The position numbers and the translations under genes are program-made. From Agrococcus sediminis (GTDB taxonomy: Bacteria > Actinomycetota > Actinomycetes > Actinomycetales > Microbacteriaceae), in the NCBI RefSeq assembly GCF_007923295.1, contig NZ_VOIR01000012.1, positions 186,001 to 250,000 on the forward strand: 64,000 nucleotides of DNA. The letters run 5' to 3'. The notes below the pieces were generated by a model that saw only the letters and a list, made by a program, of their open reading frames with translations, was not told the DNA's origin and did no database searches. Below are positions 8,740 to 18,873 of this stretch, piece after piece (the first letter of the stretch is position 1; each line of letters starts with the position of its first letter).

Positions 8740-8751
8740 CATGAGTGCCAG
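8725..8751. promoter_or_regulatory. CIRCE operator (HrcA site)
   Basis: CTGGCACTC, nine bases, then GAGTGCCAG: a perfect inverted repeat with the 9-9-9 geometry of CIRCE, whose consensus is TTAGCACTC-N9-GAGTGCTAA. The symmetry extends two more bases on each side (8723-8753). It sits over the groES -35 region and close to the divergent methyltransferase gene, which could be co-regulated. Confidence 0.9.
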
Positions 8752-8770
8752 CCGCGCCGCGGGTGCTTGG

Positions 8771-9940
8771 ATGAGTGCGATGGATGCCGAGGAGCTGCGA
8801 CTGCTGCTGTCGAAGGACGGCCTCGCGCTGCTCGAGCGCGCCGAGGCGGGCCTCGACGGCGACGTCGTGCGCGAGGTGACGCGGCTCCGCGCCGAGGGGC
8901 ACGATCCCCGGCTCGTCGCCGCCGTGCTCACCCAGGCCCGCCTGCGCCGCCGCGCCCGGGCGAAGTTCGGCGAGTTCGCGAGCGGCATGCTCTTCACCGA
9001 GGCCGGGCTCGAGCAGGCCACGCGGCTGCGCGTCGCCGCGCACCACGCGGGGCGGATGCGCCGGGCCGGCATCGTCTCGGTGGCCGACCTCGGGTGCGGC
9101 ATCGGCGCCGACGCGCTCGCGTTCGCGACGCTCGGGCTCGAGGTCACGGCCGTCGAGCGCGACGAGGTGACCGCCGCGATCGCGACCTACAACCTCGCCG
9201 CGTGGCACGCATCCGTCGTGCACGGCGACGCGCTCGACACCCCCGTCGACGCGGAGGCGCTGTGGTTCGACCCCGCCCGCCGCGACGGCGCGCGGCGCCT
9301 CAGCGACCCCGCCGACTGGTCGCCGCCGCTCGACGCCGTCTTCGCGCGCGCCGCCGCGCAGCCGGCGGGCGTGAAGCTCGCGCCGGGCATCGACCGCGAC
9401 CTGCTGCCGCCGGACGCGGAGCACCAGTGGGTCACCGACGGGCTCGACACCGTCGAGGCGGTGGTGTGGACCGGGCGGCTCGCCCGGCCCGGCGTCGCGC
9501 GCAGCGCGCTCGTGCTCGGCGACGGCGTCGCCGAGGAGCTCGCCGGCGACCCGAGCCACCCCGAGCCCGGCGAGCTCGACGCGTGGCTGTACGAGCCGGC
9601 CGGCGCCGTCATCCGCGCCGAGCTCATCGGCGCGCTCGCCGAGCGGCTCGATGCCCGCGCGGTGAGCGACGGCATCGCCTACCTGACGGCCGCGCGCCAC
9701 GTCGGGACGCCGCTCGCGCAGGCGTTCCGGGTGCGCGAGACGCTCCCCCTCGACGAGCGCCGGATCGCGCAGCGCCTGCGCGAGCTCGGCATCGGCGAGC
9801 TCGAGATCAAGAAGCGCGGCGCCGACATCGACCCCGCGGCGCTGCGGAGGCGGCTCAAGCTGCGCGGCGACGCGCGCGCCACGCTCATCCTCACGCGGAT
9901 CGCCGGGCGGCATCGCGCGGTGCTCGCCGACCGGGCCTGA
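8771..9940 (+). CDS. Class I SAM-dependent methyltransferase with THUMP-like C-terminus
   Basis: A 389-residue protein with a Rossmann SAM site (VADLGCGIGADALAFATLGLE, residues around 100-120), a VHGDALDTP acidic loop and a WFDPARRDGARR motif. It ends in a basic domain (EIKKRGADIDPAALRRRLKLRG) of the kind annotated THUMP-like, suggesting RNA as substrate; the exact target is unknown. I choose ATG 8771 over 8741 because the earlier start would put the CIRCE operator inside the gene; ATG 8780 is also possible. It is divergent from groES and followed by a strong terminator. Confidence 0.82.
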   Translation: MSAMDAEELRLLLSKDGLALLERAEAGLDGDVVREVTRLRAEGHDPRLVAAVLTQARLRRRARAKFGEFASGMLFTEAGLEQATRLRVAAHHAGRMRRAGIVSVADLGCGIGADALAFATLGLEVTAVERDEVTAAIATYNLAAWHASVVHGDALDTPVDAEALWFDPARRDGARRLSDPADWSPPLDAVFARAAAQPAGVKLAPGIDRDLLPPDAEHQWVTDGLDTVEAVVWTGRLARPGVARSALVLGDGVAEELAGDPSHPEPGELDAWLYEPAGAVIRAELIGALAERLDARAVSDGIAYLTAARHVGTPLAQAFRVRETLPLDERRIAQRLRELGIGELEIKKRGADIDPAALRRRLKLRGDARATLILTRIAGRHRAVLADRA

Positions 9941-9963
9941 GACCGACGAAGCCTGAGCACGAC

Positions 9964-9994
9964 GAAGCCCCCGGCCGCTGGGGCCGGGGGCTTC
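9964..9994 (+). terminator. Terminator after the methyltransferase gene
   Basis: A 13-bp perfect stem (GAAGCCCCCGGCC and complement) with loop GCTGG, starting 24 bases after the stop codon. The remaining 90 bases to the next gene hold nothing else I recognise. Confidence 0.8.
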
Positions 9995-10086
9995 GCTGGA
10001 CGACGAGGTCTCGTGACGCGCGCAGCATGCGGCGCGCTCCTCGACCTGAGCCCTCCGCGCTCACCGCGAGGGTGAGCGCTCCGGGC

Positions 10087-11016
10087 TCACATCGAGCTGA
10101 TCTCCATGAGGTACGGGATCCAGTTCACGGCCATGATGATGCCGATCACGAGGCAGATGATGAAGATGATCGAGCCGGCGATCGCGGCGATCATCGGCCA
10201 CGGCTTCGCCTCGGGGTTCTTCTTCATCGCGACGAAGCCGAGGATCGCGCCGATGAGCGCGAACAGCCAGCCGGAGCCGGCGAACCACATGCCGAGGAAG
10301 CCGAGGCCCGTGAGCACGAGCGCGGCGATCGTGATGCCCTTGAGCTTCTTCTCGCCCGCCGGCGCTGCGCCGAACGGCTGCTGCTGGGCGTAGCCGGTGG
10401 CGGCGGGGTCGCCGTAGGACTGCGAGTAGGAGGGCTGCTGGCCGTAGGCGGCGTCGGCGGGAGCGCTCGCGCCGTACGCCGGCTGCTGGCCGTAGCCCGG
10501 CGCCTGCTGGCCGTAGGCGGCCTGCTGGCCGTAGCCGGGCTGCTGCCCGTAACCCTGCTCGGCCGGCGCCGACTGCCCGTAGGCGGCCTGCTGGCCGTAG
10601 CCCTGCTCGGGGGTCGACTGCCCGTAAGCCGGCTGCTGCTGGCCGTACGCGGGCTGCTGGCCGTAGGCCTGGTCGCCGCCGGGCTGCTGGCCGTAGCCGG
10701 GCTGCTGGCCGTAGGACGGCGCGCTCGCGCCGTAGGAGGGGGCGCTGCCGCCGTAGGCGGGCTGCTGGCCGTAGCCGGCCTGGCCGTCCTGCGGAGCCTG
10801 CTGGCCGTAGCCCGGCTGCTGGCCGTAGGCGGGCGGCTGGGCGTGGTCGCCCTGGCCCTGGGCTGCGTCGCGCGGCTGGCCGAACGACGGGGCCTGCTCG
10901 GGCTGCTGCCCGAAGTCGGCCGCGGGCTGGGCGCTGTCGGCATCGCCGGGCTGTGCGGCGCCCTCCTGGTCGGGGCGACGGAAGCGGTCGTCGGCGGGCG
11001 GGTACTGGTCGCTCAC
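10087..11016 (-). CDS. Membrane protein with long YGQQ-repeat low-complexity region
   Basis: A 309-residue protein. Residues about 1-65 are polar and Gln/Asp/Pro-rich. Residues about 62-215 are a degenerate tandem array of [24 protein letters not shown] and YGASAP units, about thirteen of them exact YGQQ. The last 90 residues hold about three hydrophobic helices ([53 protein letters not shown]), similar to small DUF4190/DUF4870-like actinobacterial membrane proteins. The repeat tail is expected to be cytoplasmic and disordered. The GTG start at 11016 follows AAGGAGGATCC; a TACGGT -10 lies at 11053-11058. The function is unknown. A second DUF4190-like gene follows immediately upstream. Confidence 0.85.
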   Translation of the reverse strand: MSDQYPPADDRFRRPDQEGAAQPGDADSAQPAADFGQQPEQAPSFGQPRDAAQGQGDHAQPPAYGQQPGYGQQAPQDGQAGYGQQPAYGGSAPSYGASAPSYGQQPGYGQQPGGDQAYGQQPAYGQQQPAYGQSTPEQGYGQQAAYGQSAPAEQGYGQQPGYGQQAAYGQQAPGYGQQPAYGASAPADAAYGQQPSYSQSYGDPAATGYAQQQPFGAAPAGEKKLKGITIAALVLTGLGFLGMWFAGSGWLFALIGAILGFVAMKKNPEAKPWPMIAAIAGSIIFIICLVIGIIMAVNWIPYLMEISSM

Positions 11017-11118
11017 GGGATCCTCCTTGCGATGCGCGACTGCGCGTGGTTCACCGTACCCTGCCGCCGAGGCGCGAAGCCTGGAAGCGGGCCGAACGGC
11101 AGCTCGGCGCGTCGGCGC

Positions 11119-11475
11119 TCAGACCCCGGGCATCCCCTGCATGCCCCCGACCACGGTGACGATCATCGCGATGCCCGCGACCGTCGCGGCGATCAGCGCG
11201 ACGAGCGTCACGGCGCCCAGGATCACGGCCCAGGCAGCGAGCAGCCTGCCGTCGTCGCCCGAGCGCCGGATGCGCGACAGCGCGACGAGCCCGAGCACGA
11301 TCGCGGCGATCGAGCCGAGGCCGACGAGGATCGTCGTGCCGGCGGCCGCCGAGGCGATCGCCCAGATCGCGAGCGCGTCGGTCCTCGGGCCCGGATGCGT
11401 GGGCGAGCGGAAGGGCGCGGGCGCCGTCGGCGCGGGCGCCGGGCCCCATCCCGGCTGCTGCCACGCCATGCTCAT
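11119..11475 (-). CDS. DUF4190-like small membrane protein
   Basis: 118 residues: a short Pro/Gly/Trp-rich lead (AWQQPGWGPAPAPTAP) and then two hydrophobic hairpins (LAIWAIASAAAGTTILVGLGSIAAIVLGLVALSRIRRSG and AAWAVILGAVTLVALIAATVAGIAMIVTVVGG). This layout is typical of DUF4190 proteins of actinobacteria. The ATG at 11475 has GAGGAGC upstream. It lies between tsaD and the YGQQ protein on the same strand; the two may be related by duplication of the membrane part. Function unknown. Confidence 0.8.
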   Translation of the reverse strand: MSMAWQQPGWGPAPAPTAPAPFRSPTHPGPRTDALAIWAIASAAAGTTILVGLGSIAAIVLGLVALSRIRRSGDDGRLLAAWAVILGAVTLVALIAATVAGIAMIVTVVGGMQGMPGV

Positions 11476-11572
11476 GCCCGCTCCTCGTCGGCTCGCGGCC
11501 GCGCGAGCCGATCGGCGCGCGGCGCAGGGCGATCCTGCCAGGCCGACCTGTGCGTCCGCCCGGTCGCGCCGC

Positions 11573-12634
11573 TCACGCCGTGACCTGCACGGTGCTCGCG
11601 TCGAGCGTCGACTCGGCGGCGAAGCCCGCGGGGCTCGGTGCGTCGCCGCGCGCGACGAGCATCGCCCCGACGGCCGCGATCATCGCCCCGTTGTCGGTGC
11701 ACAGGTCGAGCGGCGGGATCCGCAGCGCGACGCCCGCCTGCTCGCAGCGCTCGGCCGCGACCGCGCGCAGGCGCCGGTTGGCGACCACGCCGCCGCCGAG
11801 CAGCAGGCGCGGGATGCCGTGCGCCGCGCACGCGTCGAGCGCCTTCGCCACCAGCACGTCGACCACCGCCTCGCGGAAGCTCGCCGCGACATCCGCCACG
11901 GGCAGCGGCTCCCCCGCAGCCTCGGCCCGCTCGACGTGGCGCGCGACCGCCGTCTTCAGCCCCGAGAACGAGAAGTCGAAGCGATGGCGGTCGCGGTCCT
12001 TCGGCGCCGTGAGCCCGCGCGGGAAGCGGATCGCCGCCGGGTCGCCGTCGACGGCGGCGCGGTCGATGGAGGGCCCGCCGGGGTAGGAGAGCCCGAGCAG
12101 CCGCGCGGTCTTGTCGAAGGCCTCGCCCGCCGCGTCGTCGATCGTCTCGCCCAGCAGCTCGACGTCGCCCGCGAGGTCGCGCACGAGCAGCAGCGACGTG
12201 TGGCCGCCCGAGACGAGCAGCGCGACGGTCGGCAGCTCGAGCGGCTCGCCCGACAGCACGTCGGCGGCGACGTGGCCGACGAGGTGGTTGACGCCGTAGA
12301 GCGGCAGGTCGCGCGCGGCGGCGAGGCCCTTCGCGGCGCCGATGCCCACCATGAGGGCGCCGGCGAGGCCGGGCCCGGCGGTGACGGCGACCGCGTCGAG
12401 GTCGTCGAGGGTGAGGGATGCGTCGGCGAGCGCGGCGAGGATCGTCGGCTGCAGCTCCTCGAGGTGGGCGCGCGCGGCGATCTCGGGCACGACGCCCCCG
12501 AAGCGCGCGTGCAGCTCCATCGACGAGGCGATCCGGTTCGCGAGCAGCTCGGTGCCGCGCACGATGCCGACACCCGTCTCGTCGCAGCTCGTCTCGATGC
12601 CGAGCACCACCGGCGGCCGCTGCCCCTGCACCAT
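11573..12634 (-). CDS. tsaD: tRNA N6-adenosine threonylcarbamoyltransferase TsaD
   Basis: Transfers the threonylcarbamoyl group from threonylcarbamoyl-AMP to A37 of ANN-decoding tRNAs (t6A), working with TsaB and TsaE. The 353-residue protein has [12 protein letters not shown] at the start, the metal-binding NHLVGH pair (H117 and H121), [22 protein letters not shown] and the C-terminal CTDNGAMIA. The ATG at 12634 shares one base with the rimI stop (TGATG). It is the last gene of the alr/tsaE-tsaB-rimI-tsaD string, so all three t6A transfer subunits are made from one transcript. Confidence 0.96.
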   Translation of the reverse strand: MVQGQRPPVVLGIETSCDETGVGIVRGTELLANRIASSMELHARFGGVVPEIAARAHLEELQPTILAALADASLTLDDLDAVAVTAGPGLAGALMVGIGAAKGLAAARDLPLYGVNHLVGHVAADVLSGEPLELPTVALLVSGGHTSLLLVRDLAGDVELLGETIDDAAGEAFDKTARLLGLSYPGGPSIDRAAVDGDPAAIRFPRGLTAPKDRDRHRFDFSFSGLKTAVARHVERAEAAGEPLPVADVAASFREAVVDVLVAKALDACAAHGIPRLLLGGGVVANRRLRAVAAERCEQAGVALRIPPLDLCTDNGAMIAAVGAMLVARGDAPSPAGFAAESTLDASTVQVTA

Positions 12635-13089
12635 CACGCCGACTCCCGCTTCATGACCACCGCATCCACGTCCTCCGGCTGGTAGTAGCGCGGCCGCACG
12701 CCGATCTCGCGGAACCCGACCGACTCGTAGAGGCCGCGCGCGACCGGGTTGTCGGCCCGCACCTCGAGGAACAGCTCGCGCACGCCGCGCCGGCCCGCCT
12801 CGGCGAGCAGCTCGGCGAGCAGTGCGCGCCCGATGCCGCGCCCGCGCGCGTCGGCGGCGACGGCGATCGTCTGCACGTCGCCCTCGACGCCCACGGCGCG
12901 CAGGCCCGCGTAGCCGACCATGCGGCCGTCGTCGCCCTCGTCGACGGCGATGACGTAGCGGCCCCAGTCGCTCGCGATCTCCTGCTGCATCGTGGCACGC
13001 TCCCACGCGCTCGCGCCGAACGACGCCTGCTCGATCGCCATGATCGCGTCGAGGTCGCCGGCGCCGGCGGTGCGGATCACGACGCTCAC
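12634..13089 (-). CDS. rimI: Ribosomal-protein-alanine N-acetyltransferase RimI
   Basis: A 151-residue GNAT acetyltransferase, by family the enzyme that acetylates the N-terminus of ribosomal protein S18 or other proteins. The acetyl-CoA loop reads [18 protein letters not shown], followed by [21 protein letters not shown], a typical RimI motif pair. The GTG start at 13089 overlaps the tsaB stop as GTGA; its own stop overlaps tsaD as TGATG. Placement between tsaB and tsaD is the conserved order in actinobacteria. Confidence 0.93.
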   Translation of the reverse strand: MSVVIRTAGAGDLDAIMAIEQASFGASAWERATMQQEIASDWGRYVIAVDEGDDGRMVGYAGLRAVGVEGDVQTIAVAADARGRGIGRALLAELLAEAGRRGVRELFLEVRADNPVARGLYESVGFREIGVRPRYYQPEDVDAVVMKRESA

Positions 13090-13652
13090 TGGCTCACCCG
13101 CTTCGGGCCGGCCGACGGCGTCGCGTCCGCGTCGCGCAGGTACAGCGCCTGCTGCACCTCGGCCGCCCCGCGCACCGCGGCGCGGGCGAGCAGCGCGGCG
13201 TCGACCGCGTCGGCGTCGAGGCGGGGCGCGCCGGCGTGCGCGGCGGCCGGCGGCGGCACCGCGTCGGCGGGCGCGAGGTGCGGGCCGTCGACGACCAGGC
13301 CGTCGACGACCGAGCTCCACGCGCGCTCCCGGCGCCGCACATCCGTCGTCACCTGCGCCGTGCCCTCGGTGATGCCCCCGTGGCTCGCGATGCCGACGCA
13401 CCGCACGCCGAGGCCCATCGCCGCCGCGCGCGCAGCCGCGATGCCGACGCGCAGGCCCGTGAAGGCGCCCGGCCCCATGCCGGCGACGACGAGCTCGATG
13501 CGGTCCCGGCGGCCGGCGAGCGCGCGCTCGAGCATGGGCCCGAGGTGCTCGGCGTGGCGCCGCGCGTCGCCCTGGTGCTCGCGGAAGACGACGTCGTCGC
13601 CGTCGACGACCGCGACCGAGGTGCCGAGCGAGGTGTCGATGGCCAGGATCAC
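13086..13652 (-). CDS. tsaB: t6A biosynthesis protein TsaB
   Basis: Scaffold partner of TsaD in t6A synthesis, an ASKHA-fold protein without its own catalysis. At 188 residues it begins [23 protein letters not shown] and has the family motif [21 protein letters not shown]. The C-terminal half is Ala-rich and less conserved. The GTG start at 13652 follows GGAGGAGG and overlaps the alr/tsaE stop as GTGA. Continuous stop-start overlaps across four genes here argue for coupled translation. Confidence 0.93.
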   Translation of the reverse strand: MILAIDTSLGTSVAVVDGDDVVFREHQGDARRHAEHLGPMLERALAGRRDRIELVVAGMGPGAFTGLRVGIAAARAAAMGLGVRCVGIASHGGITEGTAQVTTDVRRRERAWSSVVDGLVVDGPHLAPADAVPPPAAAHAGAPRLDADAVDAALLARAAVRGAAEVQQALYLRDADATPSAGPKRVSQ

Positions 13653-15508
13653 GGTGCCTCCTCCGTCGGGACCGGGGCGGTGAGCGAGCGCACGCGCGCG
13701 GCGTCCCAGCCGGGGCCGTGGCCGCGCAGGCGCACCGAGCGGGGCGACTCGTCGTCGCCGTCGGCCTCGCCGCGGTCGATCTCGACGCGCAGCCAGCTCT
13801 CGAGCGCGTGCTCGAGCGGCGCGCCCCACTCGGCGACCGTGATGGCGCCGTCGAGGTCGAGGTCGAGGTCGTCGAGCTCGGCCTCGTCGCCCAGCCGGTA
13901 GGCGTCGACGTGCTGCAGGTCGGGCCCCGCGGCGGTGCGGTGCGTGCGGGCGATGACGAACGTGGGGCTCTGCACGGTGCCGCGCGCGCCGAGCGCCCGG
14001 CCGATGCCGCGGGTGAGGGTGGTCTTGCCCGCGCCGAGCGGGCCGATGAGCAGCACGGCGTCGCCGGCGCGCAGCGCCGCGCCGATGCGCTCGCCGAGCA
14101 GCTCCATCGCGTCGGCGTCGGCGACCGATCCGGCGACCTCGACCGCCACGCGCGGGCCGATCATGCCGGTGAGCTCGGGGGCGGATGCGTGCTCGAGCAC
14201 GACCGGGTCGCCGACGCGGGCAGGGCGGTCGCCGACGTCGAGCACGACCTGATCCATCGCCACCCGCCCGCGGATCGGGTGCGCGCCGTCGCCGCCGACG
14301 ACCGCTGGGCGGCCGGTGGCGCTGCGGGTGACGCCGTCGGCGTAGCCGAGGCCGACGAGCGCGAGCGTCGTCGCGCTCGTCGTGACGTACTCGCCGCCGT
14401 AGGAGACGCCGAGGCCGGGCTCCACGCGCTTGACGCCCACGAGCTCGCCCACGAGGCGGCGGGGCTCGCCGTCGAGCCCGAGCTCGAGCACGCGCCGGGG
14501 CGCCGTCTCGGGGCCCGCGGCGACGACGCCCGCGCCCCGGCCGGCCGCGCCCATCCGGGTCACGACCTCGTACGTGATCGTGCGCGCCGCGCGCGCCCAC
14601 GCGTCGGCGCTCGGCTCGCCCGCCGCCGGGTCGCCCCACAGCACGCCGTCGCCCGTGCGCGGCGGCTCGACCCTGATGCTGCACGCGCCGACCGCGGCGA
14701 CGTGCGCGAGCTCGCCGCCGAGCAGCACCGGGGCGCCGACCGCCGGCAGCAGCCCGTCGTCGAGCCCGACCTCGGCGACGCCGTCGACGAAGGCGGCGCT
14801 CGCGCGCATCGCGGGCCTGAGGCCCAGGGCCGCGGCCTCCGACCCGTCGCCCGCGCCCGGCCCGCTCGGGTCGACGCCGTACGCAGCCATGCCGATGCGC
14901 ACGAGGTCGAAGCGGGCCTCCGGCAGCGCGATCGCGGCCGCCGAGCTCGCGAGGTGCCGCAGCTCGAGGCCGAGCGGCTCGGCCTCGGCGAGCGCCGACG
15001 CGAAGTCGCGCACCTGCGCGAGGTCGGCGTCGCGGCTCGTGCCGGCGAGGTGCGACATCGCGCCGCGGATGCGTGCGCCCCCGGCGGCGAGCGCGATCGC
15101 GCGCGCGATCGCCGCCGCGCGGTCGCCGCGCGCGATGCCGTTGCGGCCGAGGCCGGTGTCGAGCTTCAGGTGGATGACGGCGCCCGCGGCGGCGGCCGCC
15201 TCGAGCTGCGCGATCGAGCTCACCGCGACCTCGACGCCATGGCGCGCGGCGAGCGAGAAGTCGACGCCCGGCCCGTGCAGCCACGCGAGGATCGGCGCGT
15301 CGATGCCGGCGGCGCGCAGCCGCAGCGCTTCCGCGAGATCGACGACGCCGAGCATGGCGGCGCCGCCGTCGAGCATCGCGCGGGCGGATGCGACGGCCCC
15401 GTGGCCGTAGCCGTCGGCCTTCACGACGCCGCACACGGGCGTCGCCGCCCGCGCGGCGAGCGCGCGCACGTTCGCGGCGATCGCCGCCGTGTCGACCTCG
15501 ATGCGCAT
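13649..15508 (-). CDS. alr: Alanine racemase fused to TsaE, with two racemase C-terminal domains
   Basis: One uninterrupted 619-residue frame. Residues 1-228 are the PLP barrel of alanine racemase, with the cofactor Lys at 30 ([11 protein letters not shown]), LDTGLGRNG, and [10 protein letters not shown] at 203-212. Residues about 229-323 resemble a racemase C-terminal domain lacking the catalytic Tyr and the MDQ motif but retaining [21 protein letters not shown]. Residues about 340-440 are a canonical C-terminal domain with VSYGGEY (Tyr 370 region), [11 protein letters not shown] and [14 protein letters not shown], but without the usual ending. Residues 455-619 are TsaE: Walker [10 protein letters not shown] at 489-497, [15 protein letters not shown] and EWG. 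The predicted jobs are D-alanine for peptidoglycan and ATPase of the t6A complex. The ATG overlaps acpS (TGATG). Which C-domain serves the racemase is unclear. Confidence 0.88.
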   Translation of the reverse strand: MRIEVDTAAIAANVRALAARAATPVCGVVKADGYGHGAVASARAMLDGGAAMLGVVDLAEALRLRAAGIDAPILAWLHGPGVDFSLAARHGVEVAVSSIAQLEAAAAAGAVIHLKLDTGLGRNGIARGDRAAAIARAIALAAGGARIRGAMSHLAGTSRDADLAQVRDFASALAEAEPLGLELRHLASSAAAIALPEARFDLVRIGMAAYGVDPSGPGAGDGSEAAALGLRPAMRASAAFVDGVAEVGLDDGLLPAVGAPVLLGGELAHVAAVGACSIRVEPPRTGDGVLWGDPAAGEPSADAWARAARTITYEVVTRMGAAGRGAGVVAAGPETAPRRVLELGLDGEPRRLVGELVGVKRVEPGLGVSYGGEYVTTSATTLALVGLGYADGVTRSATGRPAVVGGDGAHPIRGRVAMDQVVLDVGDRPARVGDPVVLEHASAPELTGMIGPRVAVEVAGSVADADAMELLGERIGAALRAGDAVLLIGPLGAGKTTLTRGIGRALGARGTVQSPTFVIARTHRTAAGPDLQHVDAYRLGDEAELDDLDLDLDGAITVAEWGAPLEHALESWLRVEIDRGEADGDDESPRSVRLRGHGPGWDAARVRSLTAPVPTEEAP

Positions 15509-15894
15509 CAGGACTCCGCGATGACCGTCGCCGTGGCGACGCCCGCGTCGTGGCTCATCGAGACGTGCACGCGCGTCGCACCGATCGCGGCCGCGCGCTC
15601 GGCAGCGGTGCCGCGCAGGTCGAGGCTCGGCTCGCCGCCGGGGCCCTGGACCACCACCAGGTCGACCCAGCGCATCCCCGAGTTCGCGCCGAGCGCCTTG
15701 AACGCGGCCTCCTTCGCGGCGAAGCGCGCCGCGAGCGACGGCAGCGACCGCTCGCGGCCGTCGACGAGCAGCTCGTCGGGCGCGAAGAGCCGCTCCTTGA
15801 GCCGCGGCGTGCGCGTGACGGCGCGCTCGAAGCGCGCCAGGTCGACGACGTCGACGCCGAGCCCCACGATCACGAGCCGACCCCGGTCATCCAC
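15508..15894 (-). CDS. acpS: Holo-[acyl-carrier-protein] synthase
   Basis: Transfers 4'-phosphopantetheine from CoA to apo-ACP for fatty acid synthesis. The 128-residue product has the two family motifs: [18 protein letters not shown] near the start and the [19 protein letters not shown] stretch. It ends in [16 protein letters not shown]. The ATG at 15894 gives a seven-residue lead before VIVG; an internal GTG could be used instead. It lies between glmS (12-base gap) and alr (one-base overlap) in the usual actinobacterial order. Confidence 0.93.
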   Translation of the reverse strand: MDDRGRLVIVGLGVDVVDLARFERAVTRTPRLKERLFAPDELLVDGRERSLPSLAARFAAKEAAFKALGANSGMRWVDLVVVQGPGGEPSLDLRGTAAERAAAIGATRVHVSMSHDAGVATATVIAES

Positions 15895-15906
15895 CGACGA
15901 GCCGGA

Positions 15907-17754
<1,848 letters not shown>

Positions 17755-17761
17755 GCCTCCG

Positions 17762-17780
17762 ATCCTACCGGCGGTAGGCT
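17762..17780. promoter_or_regulatory. Back-to-back -10 elements for glmS and coaA
   Basis: The plus strand carries TAGGCT at 17775-17780, seven bases before the coaA ATG; the minus strand carries TAGGAT at 17767-17762, seven bases before the glmS ATG. The two lie in a palindrome (CCTACCGGCGGTAGG, 17764-17778). The whole space between the start codons is 33 bases, so both transcripts probably begin at or near the start codon and the two polymerases would exclude each other. Confidence 0.65.
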
Positions 17781-17787
17781 CCGTGCG

Positions 17788-18720
17788 ATGTCCCAGCCGA
17801 TCCAGTCGCCGTTCGTCGAGATCGAGCGCCGCGATTGGGCGCGCCTCGCGCCCCGCATGCCCAACCCGCTCACCGAGGCCGAGGTGCGGCGGCTCCGCGG
17901 CACCGGCGACCGGCTCGAGCTGCGCGAGGTGGCCGAGGTGTACCTGCCGCTGTCGCGCCTCGTGAGCCTCTACCAGGAGTCGGCCGCCCGCCTGCACCGC
18001 GAGACCACCGAGTTCCTCGGCGCCACGGCGCATCCCACCCCCTTCGTCATCGGCGTGGCCGGCAGCGTCGCGGTCGGCAAGTCGACGACCGCCCGCCTGC
18101 TCAAGGAGCTGCTGAGCCGCTGGGAGGGGTCGCCGAAGGTCGACCTCATCACCACGGACGGCTTCCTGCACCCGAACCGCGTGCTCGAGGAGCGCGGGCT
18201 CATGCAGCGCAAGGGCTTCCCCGAGTCGTACGACCGGCGGGCGCTGCTCGGCTTCGTCTCGCGCGTGAAGTCGGGCGAGGCCGAGGTGCGCGCGCCCGTC
18301 TACTCGCACCTGTCGTACGACATCGTGCCGGGCGAGGAGATCGTGGTGCGGCGGCCCGACGTGCTCATCGTCGAGGGGCTCAACGTGCTGCAGCCGCCGC
18401 CGTCGGGGTCGCACCTGGCGGTGTCGGACCTGTTCGACTTCTCGATCTACGTCGACGCGCGCACGAGCGCGATCCGCCAGTGGTACGTCGACCGCTTCTT
18501 CGCGCTCAAGGCGAGCGCGTTCCAGGATCCGCAGTCGTACTTCCACCGCTTCGCGGACATGTCGGATGCGCGGGCGAGGGCCTACTCGACCGACGTCTGG
18601 GACTCCATCAACGGCCCGAACCTCGTCGAGCACATCCTGCCGACCCGGCCGCGCGCCGACCTGGTGCTGCGCAAGGACGACGACCACACCATCCGCTCGG
18701 TGCTCCTCCGCAAGGTCTGA
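17788..18720 (+). CDS. coaA: Type I pantothenate kinase
   Basis: Phosphorylates pantothenate, the first and controlling step of coenzyme A synthesis. The 310-residue product has the P-loop [17 protein letters not shown] at about 85-101, the TTDGFLHPN motif, [12 protein letters not shown], and [24 protein letters not shown], all diagnostic of CoaA rather than CoaX. It is divergent from glmS with 33 bases between starts, and no Shine-Dalgarno is evident, in line with a leaderless mRNA. The gene ends at a 20-bp periodic repeat. Confidence 0.96.
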   Translation: MSQPIQSPFVEIERRDWARLAPRMPNPLTEAEVRRLRGTGDRLELREVAEVYLPLSRLVSLYQESAARLHRETTEFLGATAHPTPFVIGVAGSVAVGKSTTARLLKELLSRWEGSPKVDLITTDGFLHPNRVLEERGLMQRKGFPESYDRRALLGFVSRVKSGEAEVRAPVYSHLSYDIVPGEEIVVRRPDVLIVEGLNVLQPPPSGSHLAVSDLFDFSIYVDARTSAIRQWYVDRFFALKASAFQDPQSYFHRFADMSDARARAYSTDVWDSINGPNLVEHILPTRPRADLVLRKDDDHTIRSVLLRKV

Positions 18721-18734
18721 CCCCGCCGCAGCGC

Positions 18735-18868
18735 GGCGCCTCCCGCGATCGAGTGGCGCCTCCCGCGATCGAGTGGCGCGTCCCAGCATCGAGTGGCGCC
18801 TCCCAGCATCGAGTGGCGCCACTCGATCGCCGCGGGCGCCACTCGATGTCGGGAGGCGCCACTCACGG
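18735..18868. repeat. 20-bp phased GGCGCC repeat array
   Basis: GGCGCC (one copy GGCGCG) occurs at 18735, 18755, 18775, 18795, 18815, 18835 and 18855, exactly every 20 bases. The first four units read GGCGCC-TCCC-six bases-CGAGT in direct orientation. From 18815 the flanks switch to ACTCGAT, the reverse complement, so the array is direct repeats followed by an inverted block. It fills the space between convergent coaA and an EamA gene and can fold into alternative long stems. It may act as a bidirectional terminator or be a REP-like element. Confidence 0.88.
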
Positions 18869-18873
18869 GCGGG

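Noticed and set aside
8767-11583. 938-residue plus-strand frame across the methyltransferase and YGQQ genes
   Set aside because: Arg/Ala/Val-rich without domains; overlaps real genes on both strands and a terminator.
18582-18866. Small genes inside the GGCGCC repeat
   Set aside because: Their translations are just the repeat read in frame; no ribosome site or conserved content.
18735-18868. CRISPR array
   Set aside because: Unit and spacing are 20 bp with no unique spacers, part of the array is inverted, and no cas genes are nearby.
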